Positions 1 through 4,969 of a DNA stretch of 6,099 nt are shown here, piece after piece. The notes beneath the pieces are model-generated. The model saw only the letters and a list, made by a program, of their open reading frames with translations, was not told the origin of the DNA and ran no database searches. Numbering within the stretch: the stretch's first letter is position 1; each line of letters begins with the position of its first letter. The position numbers and the translations under genes are program-made. This DNA comes from Acidimicrobiales bacterium (lineage in GTDB: Bacteria > Actinomycetota > Acidimicrobiia > Acidimicrobiales > RAAP-2): assembly GCA_030044045.1 (NCBI GenBank), contig JASHWO010000062.1:1-6099 (forward strand), given 5' to 3'.

Positions 1-17
1 GGTGCGGCCGGCCGGCC

Positions 18-1313
18 TCACAGCACGCTCTCCTCGGCCGCCGGCTGCCAGGCGGCGAGATCGGCCAGGCGGGGGTCGTTCGAGAAGATCTCCACGATGG
101 GCAGCCGCAGGCCCAAGCGCCGCTGGATCACCTCGGCCTCCACCGCCTGGTTCCACAGGACCAGCATGGCCACCACGCCGGTCGAGCCGGCCCTGGCCGT
201 GCGGCCCGAGCGGTGCAGGTAGGCCTTGTGGTCCTCCGGCGGGTCGTAGTGGACCACCACGTCGACGGCGTCGATGTGCAGGCCGCGGGCGGCCACGTCG
301 GTGGCCACCAGCACGTGGAGCTTGCCCGAGGAGAAGTCGGCCAGCGCCCGCTCCCGGTTGGCCTGGCGCAGGTCCCCGTGGATGGCCGCCGCCCGGATCC
401 GCTCCTTGCCAAGCTGCTCGACCAGCCGGTCCGCTCCCCGCTTGGTGCGGACGAACACCAGCACCTTGTCCCGCGACCGGCAGATGGCCGCCGCCACCCG
501 CACCTTGTCCATCTGGTGCACCTGGAGGAACCGGTGCTCCATGGCGGCCACCGTCTGCGTGCTCGACGCCACCTCGTGGAGGACCGGGTCGGCCAGGTAG
601 CGGCTGACCAGGCGGTCCACCGCCCCGTCCAGGGTGGCCGAGAAGAGGAGCGTCTGGTGAGGCCGCTCGAGGCGGCGGAGCACCCACTCGACCTGAGGCA
701 TGAAGCCCATGTCGGCCATCCGGTCGGCCTCGTCCAGCACCAGGATCTCGACGTCGGCCACGGACACCTCACCCCGGTCCCCCAGGTCGATCAGGCGGCC
801 CGGGGTGGCGATCACCACCTCCACCCCCTTGCGCAGCTTGGCCATCTGGCGGTCGATGTCAGCCCCGCCGTACACGGCGGCGATCCGCAACCCGACCCCC
901 TTGGCCAGGGGGGCCAGCACGTCGTGCACCTGGACGGCCAGCTCCCGGGTGGGCAGCAGCACCAGCGCCGCCGGCCGGGCCGGGCGTCCCGGGGCCTTGG
1001 CGGTACTGGCAGTGCCGCCCGCCGCGGCCAGTGCCTCGGCCGTGCGCTGCAGCATCGGCAGGCCGAAGGCCAGCGTCTTGCCCGAGCCGGTCTTGGCCTT
1101 GCCGCAGACGTCCCGCCCGGCCAGGGCGTCGGCGATGGTCAGGGCCTGGATGGGGAAGGCCGCGGTGATGCCCTGGTCGGCGAGGACCTTGGCCAGGGGT
1201 TCGTGCACCCCCAGGGAGTCGAAGGTGCGGAGGGTCTCGTACGTGTCGCCGTCGGCGGCGCCCCCGTCGACCTCCCCGGCGATGCCGCCAGGTTCGAGGC
1301 TGTTGATGGTCAT
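18..1313 (-). CDS. DEAD-box ATP-dependent RNA helicase
   Basis: This 431-residue protein is a superfamily 2 RNA helicase that would use ATP to unwind or remodel RNA duplexes, for example in ribosome assembly, mRNA decay or growth under stress. All signature motifs appear in order: Q motif (F31, PIQ 54-56), Walker A AKTGSGKT 73-80, PTRELA 121-126, GG 149-150, TPGR 170-173, DEAD 194-197, SAT 225-227, motif IV around 285-290, motif V TDVAARGLHID 338-348 and motif VI HRSGRTARAG 367-376. It is a minimal two-RecA-domain core with only about 50 residues after motif VI, so it lacks the long basic tail of CsdA/DeaD proteins. An alanine/proline-rich linker (about 95-115) sits between motifs I and Ia. 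The ATG at 1313 was chosen because homology begins just after it and a longer frame would run into the upstream gene. A purine-rich stretch (GAGAGAGCAGG) precedes it. The family is certain; the subfamily (RhlE-like or other) is not. Confidence 0.95.
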   Translation of the reverse strand: MTINSLEPGGIAGEVDGGAADGDTYETLRTFDSLGVHEPLAKVLADQGITAAFPIQALTIADALAGRDVCGKAKTGSGKTLAFGLPMLQRTAEALAAAGGTASTAKAPGRPARPAALVLLPTRELAVQVHDVLAPLAKGVGLRIAAVYGGADIDRQMAKLRKGVEVVIATPGRLIDLGDRGEVSVADVEILVLDEADRMADMGFMPQVEWVLRRLERPHQTLLFSATLDGAVDRLVSRYLADPVLHEVASSTQTVAAMEHRFLQVHQMDKVRVAAAICRSRDKVLVFVRTKRGADRLVEQLGKERIRAAAIHGDLRQANRERALADFSSGKLHVLVATDVAARGLHIDAVDVVVHYDPPEDHKAYLHRSGRTARAGSTGVVAMLVLWNQAVEAEVIQRRLGLRLPIVEIFSNDPRLADLAAWQPAAEESVL

Positions 1314-1407
1314 GACCTGCTCTCTCGGTTCCGGCGGGACCCGGCGCCGTCCTGGGAGAAGTGAGAGAAAGGGCCCCGACGCCAGCCACCAGCCGGTCGT
1401 CTCCTGC

Positions 1408-1413
1408 ATTCTA
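1408..1413 (-). promoter_or_regulatory. Possible -10 box for the helicase gene
   Basis: The minus strand reads TAGAAT here, matching the actinobacterial TANNNT -10 consensus in GC-rich surroundings. It lies in the 149-base gap (1314-1462) between the DUF4276 gene and the helicase. Transcription would start near 1401 and give a leader of roughly 88 bases. I see no good -35 hexamer. Apart from this box and the hairpin beside the DUF4276 stop, the gap shows nothing I can name. Confidence 0.3.
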
Positions 1414-1441
1414 CCAGGGAAGACGGCGGAACGGTCGCATG

Positions 1442-1462
1442 CCACGATCAACCGCGTCGTGG
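1442..1462 (-). terminator. Weak stem-loop directly after the DUF4276 stop codon
   Basis: CCACGA (1442-1447) and TCGTGG (1457-1462) are perfectly complementary around a 9-base loop. The stem abuts the TAA stop at 1463-1465. There is no T-run, and six base pairs is short. It could be a weak terminator or a 3'-end stabiliser that partly separates the ATPase/DUF4276 operon from the helicase. Confidence 0.25.
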
Positions 1463-2095
1463 TTATCCACCCGTCGCGGTGTCCGGGGCCAGCAACCGCT
1501 CGACCTCCCGACACAGCTTGTCGAACGACCGGGAGTGCCGACGGGCGGTCGGGATGTCGATACATGCGGACAGGGCCGGCTGGTCGACCGTCTCCGAGTA
1601 GGCTCTGCCCGACGGCATCCGGTCGGCCAGCCACTCCTTCGCTCCCTGGACGGCCTCGGGATCAACCGGCGGCTCAAGAGCCACGGAGAGTCCGCGACGT
1701 CCGGCCATCGAAGAGGTGGAGGCGAGAAACCACGCCTCGTACTCCCTGTTGGCCAGCACGACCGCCACCGGGACGTCGTCCCTGGCCAGTCGCGCCCGCT
1801 GAAGGATCTCTGGACCGAGCGTTGCTGGGCAGTCGTCGTCGGCATCCAACAAGACCAGCACGCCACCGGGCTTCTTCCCTTGCCGGGCAGCCGCGAACAG
1901 CACGGCGCGCTCCACCTGGCCGTCCTTCACGACCTTATTGCGGTGCACGCGCTGGGTGACGAGCACGTCGACGTGGTGCACATGGCCGAACTCTCCAGCG
2001 GACTGCCAGTGCCCCACCAGGTGCCGGATAAGCACCGGCACGGCCAGGGCGTCACCGTGCCCCTCGACCACGCAACTGATCGTGTACGCGGCCAC
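1463..2095 (-). CDS. DUF4276 family protein, TOPRIM-like putative nuclease partner of the ABC ATPase
   Basis: This 210-residue protein has the usual length and conserved blocks of DUF4276. They are an N-terminal beta strand ending in EGHGD (11-15), an LLDADDDCPA block (82-91), ANREYEAWFLAS (115-126), GAKEWL (151-156), a DQPALSA segment (171-177) and RSFDKL (189-194). A Glu at the end of strand 1 followed by an acidic D-x-D motif on a hydrophobic strand (D84, D86) is the metal-binding layout of TOPRIM nucleases such as the OLD C-terminal domain; assigning that fold here is inference. The GTG start at 2095 shares its G with the TAG stop of the upstream ATPase gene, so translation is probably coupled and the two proteins likely act together. 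No signal peptide or membrane segment is visible, so it should be cytoplasmic. The likely role is nucleic-acid cleavage or metal-dependent phosphotransfer controlled by the ATPase, probably in phage defence. The biochemical activity of the family is not known to me. Confidence 0.85.
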   Translation of the reverse strand: MAAYTISCVVEGHGDALAVPVLIRHLVGHWQSAGEFGHVHHVDVLVTQRVHRNKVVKDGQVERAVLFAAARQGKKPGGVLVLLDADDDCPATLGPEILQRARLARDDVPVAVVLANREYEAWFLASTSSMAGRRGLSVALEPPVDPEAVQGAKEWLADRMPSGRAYSETVDQPALSACIDIPTARRHSRSFDKLCREVERLLAPDTATGG

Positions 2096-3357
2096 TACGT
2101 GCCAACTGGCAGCGGCTCGGTGCTGAGCAGGTCCAATTGCATGTTCGTCGCAGTCTCCCGCGCCCGTTCGTCCGGAAGGAGCTGCCGGTTCCTCAGTAGC
2201 TCGCCGGGGGCGAAGAGCCGATCCCGAATCATCTGCCGCCCCACCTCGTCGACGTCGCCGACGATCGTGTTGCCCTGGTCCATCTCCACGGCACGCAGCT
2301 CATCCGCTCCCAAGTCGCTGCGGCTGTCGAGTAGGTCCAACAGATCTGCGCTATGGCTGGTCACGATGACCTGTGCTGATGTGCTGGCCTCGCACAACGC
2401 GTCCAGCAGGACCCCAAGTACCGCCGGGTGGATAGCGGTCTCAGGCTCCTCGATGCCCACCAAGGTTGGCCGATCGGTCATCCCGCTCGACTGGAAGAGC
2501 GCCAAAAGCACGGCGAGCGCCCGCAACGTCCCATCGGACATACTGGCAGCTGGAAACGTCCACGTCCGAGCATCACCCGCAACCCGCTGGCGGAACTCAA
2601 GGGTGACCATCTGCCCCACGGACAGCCGGTTGAATTCGGTGATGCCAGGGACTGCTGCTGCGAGGTACTCCTCGACACGTCGCTTGGATTCCGGCGAGGA
2701 CTTGGCCAGCTCCCCCGTCACACTGGCGATATTCCATCCGTCCCGAGCCAAAAGGCGCCCGGGATCAGGTGCCTGAGGAAGGCGGATCACGTCGGGGTTG
2801 GGGTTGTAAAAGACCATCCGGGAGAGCGCGTCGTAGACCTGACGGAACTGCTCGAACCCGCTGGCCGTTTGTAGGTATAGCCGGTCGGGCATCGGACTCG
2901 GAGCGTTGGGGAAGCTCGCGGTCACCTTGCGCTTGGCCGGTTCGGCCAAGTACCAGTGGCGCTCACCGAAGAGCGGCCCGGGATCGACGGTACAGCGTTC
3001 CTCGCTGACCTCGTACCAGCCCTCACCCTCGGTACGAGACGCCGGGCGCCGGGCGGCGATCTTGTAGTGGTAAAAGCCACGAGCGCCGTCTGGCAGGGTG
3101 AAGTCGAGGCTCACCTCGAAGTGGGTCGGGTGGCCCTTGGAACGCCGTCGGACCTCCGCCACGCCTCCTCGGGCCCGGAACGCCATCTCCAAGGTGTCCG
3201 TCAGCGCGTCGGACGTAAGACGCAACGCGTCGAGAAAGTTGCTCTTGCCTGAACCGTTGGGCCCGACCAGGAAGTTGAGCGGGCCCAAGCGAACGTCACA
3301 GGCGGGAATGGACTTGTAGTTCCTCAGCCGCACTCGATCCAGAAACGCGCCACGCAC
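2095..3357 (-). CDS. AAA_15/AAA_21-type ABC ATPase (RecF/OLD-like)
   Basis: This 420-residue protein begins with the typical strand of RecF/OLD/SMC-like ATPases (FLDRVRLRNYKSI, 5-17). Walker A follows as GPNGSGKS (32-39), then a long middle region without an obvious coiled coil. The ABC signature is SDGT around 274-277, Walker B with its catalytic acidic pair is TLVGIEEPETAIHP (298-311, E303/E304), and the switch histidine is TSHS (333-336, H335). These parts make an ATP-dependent dimerising clamp that usually senses or holds nucleic acid. Unlike OLD nucleases it has no TOPRIM domain of its own; the acidic-motif protein encoded immediately downstream could supply one in trans. The GTG start at 3357 is the first start near the homology, and it lies six bases after a TACAGT box, as expected for a leaderless mRNA. 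An open frame continues far upstream but only as a shadow of other genes. G+C is lower than in the flanking genes, suggesting acquisition. Confidence 0.88.
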   Translation of the reverse strand: MRGAFLDRVRLRNYKSIPACDVRLGPLNFLVGPNGSGKSNFLDALRLTSDALTDTLEMAFRARGGVAEVRRRSKGHPTHFEVSLDFTLPDGARGFYHYKIAARRPASRTEGEGWYEVSEERCTVDPGPLFGERHWYLAEPAKRKVTASFPNAPSPMPDRLYLQTASGFEQFRQVYDALSRMVFYNPNPDVIRLPQAPDPGRLLARDGWNIASVTGELAKSSPESKRRVEEYLAAAVPGITEFNRLSVGQMVTLEFRQRVAGDARTWTFPAASMSDGTLRALAVLLALFQSSGMTDRPTLVGIEEPETAIHPAVLGVLLDALCEASTSAQVIVTSHSADLLDLLDSRSDLGADELRAVEMDQGNTIVGDVDEVGRQMIRDRLFAPGELLRNRQLLPDERARETATNMQLDLLSTEPLPVGT

Positions 3358-3369
3358 GGCGTCACTGTA
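3358..3369 (-). promoter_or_regulatory. Leaderless promoter -10 box for the ATPase/DUF4276 operon
   Basis: On the minus strand TACAGT (3369-3364) is followed by six bases and then the GTG start at 3357. A TANNNT box at this distance would place the transcription start on the first base of the start codon. No Shine-Dalgarno sequence lies at normal spacing; the only GGAGG lies about 40 bases upstream. No -35 consensus is visible. The same geometry recurs at two other genes in the window. Confidence 0.5.
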
Positions 3370-3446
3370 CCGGCGACCCCCGCCGCAGTCCTTCCTCCGT
3401 CTCCGCACGCTTCCGGGAGACAGCCGGACTTGGCGGCCGATGGCCG

Positions 3447-3452
3447 TAGAGT
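3447..3452 (+). promoter_or_regulatory. Possible -10 box for the peroxiredoxin gene
   Basis: TAGAGT fits the TANNNT consensus and lies 40 bases before the ATG at 3493, predicting a leader of about 34 bases. The -35 region is not convincing. It lies in the 135-base divergent region shared with the ATPase operon promoter, whose -10 box is about 80 bases away on the other strand. Confidence 0.35.
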
Positions 3453-3478
3453 ACGGCGCGGCGCACACCACGAGCACG

Positions 3479-3484
3479 AGGAGG
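3479..3484 (+). promoter_or_regulatory. Strong ribosome binding site of the peroxiredoxin gene
   Basis: AGGAGG is a full match to the anti-Shine-Dalgarno sequence and is followed by eight bases before the ATG at 3493. It fixes that ATG as the start, rather than an in-frame ATG further upstream near 3430. It also marks this gene as conventionally led, unlike the apparently leaderless genes nearby. Confidence 0.85.
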
Positions 3485-3492
3485 AACCCACC

Positions 3493-3957
3493 ATGGCCAG
3501 GCTGGAAGCGGGGGACGAGGCACCGGCGTTCACCCTTCCCGACCAGGACGGCAGCCCCGTTTCCTTGAAGGACTTCGCCGGTGGCCCGGTGGTCGTGTAC
3601 TTCTACCCGGCCGACGACACCCCGGGCTGCACCAAGGAGGCCTGCCAGTTCAACGACAACCTCACCGCCTTCGACCGGGCGGGGGTCAAGGTGGTCGGCA
3701 TCTCGCCCGATGGGGCGGCCAAGCACACCAGGTTCCGGGAGAAGTACGGGCTGCGGTTCCCCCTGCTCTCCGACCCCGACCACGGGGTGATGGGGGCCTA
3801 CGGGGCCTGGGGCGAGAAGACCATGTACGGCAAGAAGACGGTGGGCACCATCCGCTCCACCTTCGTGGTCGACGGCAGGGGCACCATCGCCCGAGCCTGG
3901 TACCACGTCCGGGCCGACGGCCACGCCGCCAAGGTGCTGGAAGCGCTGGAGGGCTGA
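3493..3957 (+). CDS. bcp: Thioredoxin-dependent peroxiredoxin, BCP/PrxQ type
   Basis: This 154-residue protein is a full-length atypical 2-Cys peroxiredoxin that reduces hydrogen peroxide and organic hydroperoxides in the cytoplasm, normally recycled by thioredoxin. The active site is P39-x3-T43-x2-C46, with C46 the peroxidatic cysteine in DDTPGCT. The resolving cysteine C51 follows five residues later (CTKEAC), which is the mark of the PrxQ subgroup. R121 in the TIRSTFVVD segment is the conserved arginine that activates the cysteine thiolate. The N-terminal GDEAPAFTLPDQDG (7-20) and KDFAG (26-30) are typical of the family, and no signal peptide is seen. The gene stands alone, divergent from the ATPase operon and convergent with the glycosylase gene. 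A strong Shine-Dalgarno sequence and the family's usual length support the ATG chosen. The assignment is secure. Confidence 0.96.
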   Translation: MARLEAGDEAPAFTLPDQDGSPVSLKDFAGGPVVVYFYPADDTPGCTKEACQFNDNLTAFDRAGVKVVGISPDGAAKHTRFREKYGLRFPLLSDPDHGVMGAYGAWGEKTMYGKKTVGTIRSTFVVDGRGTIARAWYHVRADGHAAKVLEALEG

Positions 3958-3958
3958 C

Positions 3959-4000
3959 GCCGCCGCGCCGACCGGCCCGGCAGCGGGTCGGCGCGGCGGC
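3959..4000. terminator. 15-bp GC-rich stem-loop between convergent genes, likely two-way terminator
   Basis: GCCGCCGCGCCGACC (3959-3973) pairs perfectly with the complementary arm at 3986-4000 around a 12-base loop. It starts one base after the peroxiredoxin stop codon. There is no T-run on either strand, which is common for hairpin terminators in high-GC actinobacteria. Its place between the ends of two convergent genes suits a bidirectional terminator. Confidence 0.65.
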
Positions 4001-4032
4001 AACCACCGGCGCCGGCACCCGGTCCACCGGCC

Positions 4033-4054
4033 GGACGTTCCCGCGGGAACGTCC
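4033..4054. repeat. Perfect 22-bp palindrome in the convergent intergenic gap
   Basis: The half-site GGACGTTCCCG (4033-4043) is followed directly by its exact reverse complement up to 4054, with no spacer. It lies 28 bases before the glycosylase stop (4083-4085) and 32 bases after the first hairpin. As RNA it would form a stem with a very tight loop. It could be a second part of the two-way terminator, or a dimeric protein binding site. Nothing in the sequence decides between these. Confidence 0.6.
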
Positions 4055-4082
4055 CGGGCCGCCGCCCGGCTGTCGTGCCAGC

Positions 4083-4919
4083 TCAGGCCTGGTGGGCCGG
4101 GCACCACCAGGTGGTGCGCCCGCCGACCGTCGCCGAGACCAGCTCGGTGCCGTCCCGGGGGCAGTGCCCGCCGGCGTGTCGCTCGGCCATGAGGTCGCCG
4201 GTGTGGGAGCCACCCCGGGCCAGCAGCTCGTCCAGGGTGGCCCGCACGTGCCGGTGCAGGCGGCGGTGCTCGGCCGGCGACAGCGAGCCGGACGGGCGGC
4301 GGGGCGACAGGGCGGCCCGCCAGAGGACCTCGTCGGCCAGCAGGTTCCCCACCCCGGCCAGGCGGGCCTGGTCCAGCAGCCGGGCCTTCAGCGGCGGCCC
4401 GCCGCCGGGTGGCCGGGAAGCCAGCGCCGCGCCGAGCTGGGCGGCGGTCACCACCAGGGCGTCGGGGCCGAGGGCGTCCTCGTCGGGGCCGAGCAGCACC
4501 CGGCCGAAGCGCCGCGGGTCGTGGAGGGCCAGGCAGCCGCCGTCGGCGAAGCGGACCCGCCACCGCACCCAGTGCTCGCCGTAGCGGCCGGGCGAGTAGA
4601 GCAGGCGGTCGATGGCCATGCGGTCGTCCAGCACCAGCCCGCCGGTCATGCCGAAGCGCACCCCGACGGTGGGGCCGGCCACCTGTTCCCCGGCGGCCCT
4701 GTCGCCGGCTCCGTCGGCTGCGTCCGTGTCGAGCAGCAGGAGCTTGCCCCGTCGCCGGGCGGCGCCGAAGGCCCGGCCCACCATCGCCCGCCGGAGCCCC
4801 CGCACCGTGAGCGGCGCCGCCAGCACCCGGGGGTCGGGCACCTCCACGGCGGCGATCGGCCGGCCCAGCGCGCCCTCGGCCAGCCGGCGGTAGTACTCCA
4901 CCTCCAGCAGCTCGGGCAC
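4083..4919 (-). CDS. Fpg/Nei-family DNA glycosylase (formamidopyrimidine-DNA glycosylase-like)
   Basis: This 278-residue bifunctional DNA glycosylase/AP lyase would remove oxidised bases such as 8-oxoguanine or oxidised pyrimidines. The GTG at 4919 yields M-P-E-L-L-E-V-E, leaving Pro as the catalytic N-terminus with the following Glu; a GTG six codons further upstream would bury the nucleophile and is rejected. Other hallmarks are K59 in RRRGK, GMTG 90-93, DPRRFGR 134-140, GVGNLLADEVLWRA 189-202 (helix-two-turn-helix) and the arginine of VGGRTT (R268) in the finger hairpin. The C-terminal zinc finger keeps the C-x2-C-x16-C-x2-C spacing, but its ligand positions read C253, D256, C273, H276, so two of four cysteines are replaced. 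PELLEVE also departs from the usual PELPEVE. Fpg and Nei subtypes cannot be separated here, so no symbol is given. The start follows a TACCGT box by six bases, suggesting a leaderless mRNA. Confidence 0.93.
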   Translation of the reverse strand: MPELLEVEYYRRLAEGALGRPIAAVEVPDPRVLAAPLTVRGLRRAMVGRAFGAARRRGKLLLLDTDAADGAGDRAAGEQVAGPTVGVRFGMTGGLVLDDRMAIDRLLYSPGRYGEHWVRWRVRFADGGCLALHDPRRFGRVLLGPDEDALGPDALVVTAAQLGAALASRPPGGGPPLKARLLDQARLAGVGNLLADEVLWRAALSPRRPSGSLSPAEHRRLHRHVRATLDELLARGGSHTGDLMAERHAGGHCPRDGTELVSATVGGRTTWWCPAHQA

Positions 4920-4931
4920 GCCGGGACGGTA
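4920..4931 (-). promoter_or_regulatory. Leaderless promoter -10 box for the glycosylase gene
   Basis: The minus strand reads TACCGT (4931-4926), six bases, then the GTG at 4919. There is no Shine-Dalgarno sequence. This is the same TANNNT-N6-GTG layout as at two other genes here, and it agrees with the start that the enzyme chemistry demands (Pro at position 2). No -35 consensus is seen. Confidence 0.5.
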
Positions 4932-4957
4932 GCCCACGGCGTCGGTAGCCAGCCCGG

Positions 4958-4969
4958 TATGGTGTGCCC
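4958..4969 (+). promoter_or_regulatory. Leaderless promoter -10 box for the F420-type oxidoreductase gene
   Basis: TATGGT (4958-4963) is followed by six bases and the GTG at 4970. It is the best match of the three to the -10 consensus. No Shine-Dalgarno sequence is present, and the -35 region shows no clear hexamer. It is divergent from the glycosylase promoter, with predicted starts only 51 bases apart, so each -35 region falls near the other gene's -10 box. Confidence 0.55.

Noticed and set aside
6..17. GGCCGGCCGGCC palindrome just after the helicase stop
   Set aside because: It is a simple GC word cut by the window edge, too short to support a terminator call.
213..1364. Long open frame of 383 codons on the plus strand opposite the helicase
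   Set aside because: It is rich in His, Gly, Arg and Pro and mirrors the helicase codons. Long antisense frames are expected in DNA with such high third-position G+C. The minus-strand helicase explains the region fully.
1314..1634. N-terminal extension of the helicase frame to an ATG at 1634
   Set aside because: It would run through the 3' end of the DUF4276 gene and the intergenic gap, with no family similarity before the ATG at 1313.
1361..2776. Open frame of 471 codons on the plus strand opposite the ATPase and DUF4276 genes
   Set aside because: It is Ser/Arg-rich with no recognisable domain, and the opposite strand carries two genes with clear conserved motifs and a coupled junction.
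1463..3357. PARIS system (AriA/AriB)
   Set aside because: The layout is similar, but the second protein matches DUF4276 blocks and not DUF4435, and it is shorter. It is treated as an analogous pair, not as PARIS.
4006..4015. CCGGCGCCGG 10-bp palindrome in the convergent gap
   Set aside because: It is expected by composition in this region and adds nothing beyond the two stronger structures on either side.
3358..4563. N-terminal extension of the ATPase frame by about 400 codons
   Set aside because: The extra part is antisense to bcp and overlaps the glycosylase gene in another frame, and it is Arg/Pro/Gly/Ala-rich. The family homology begins right at the GTG at 3357.
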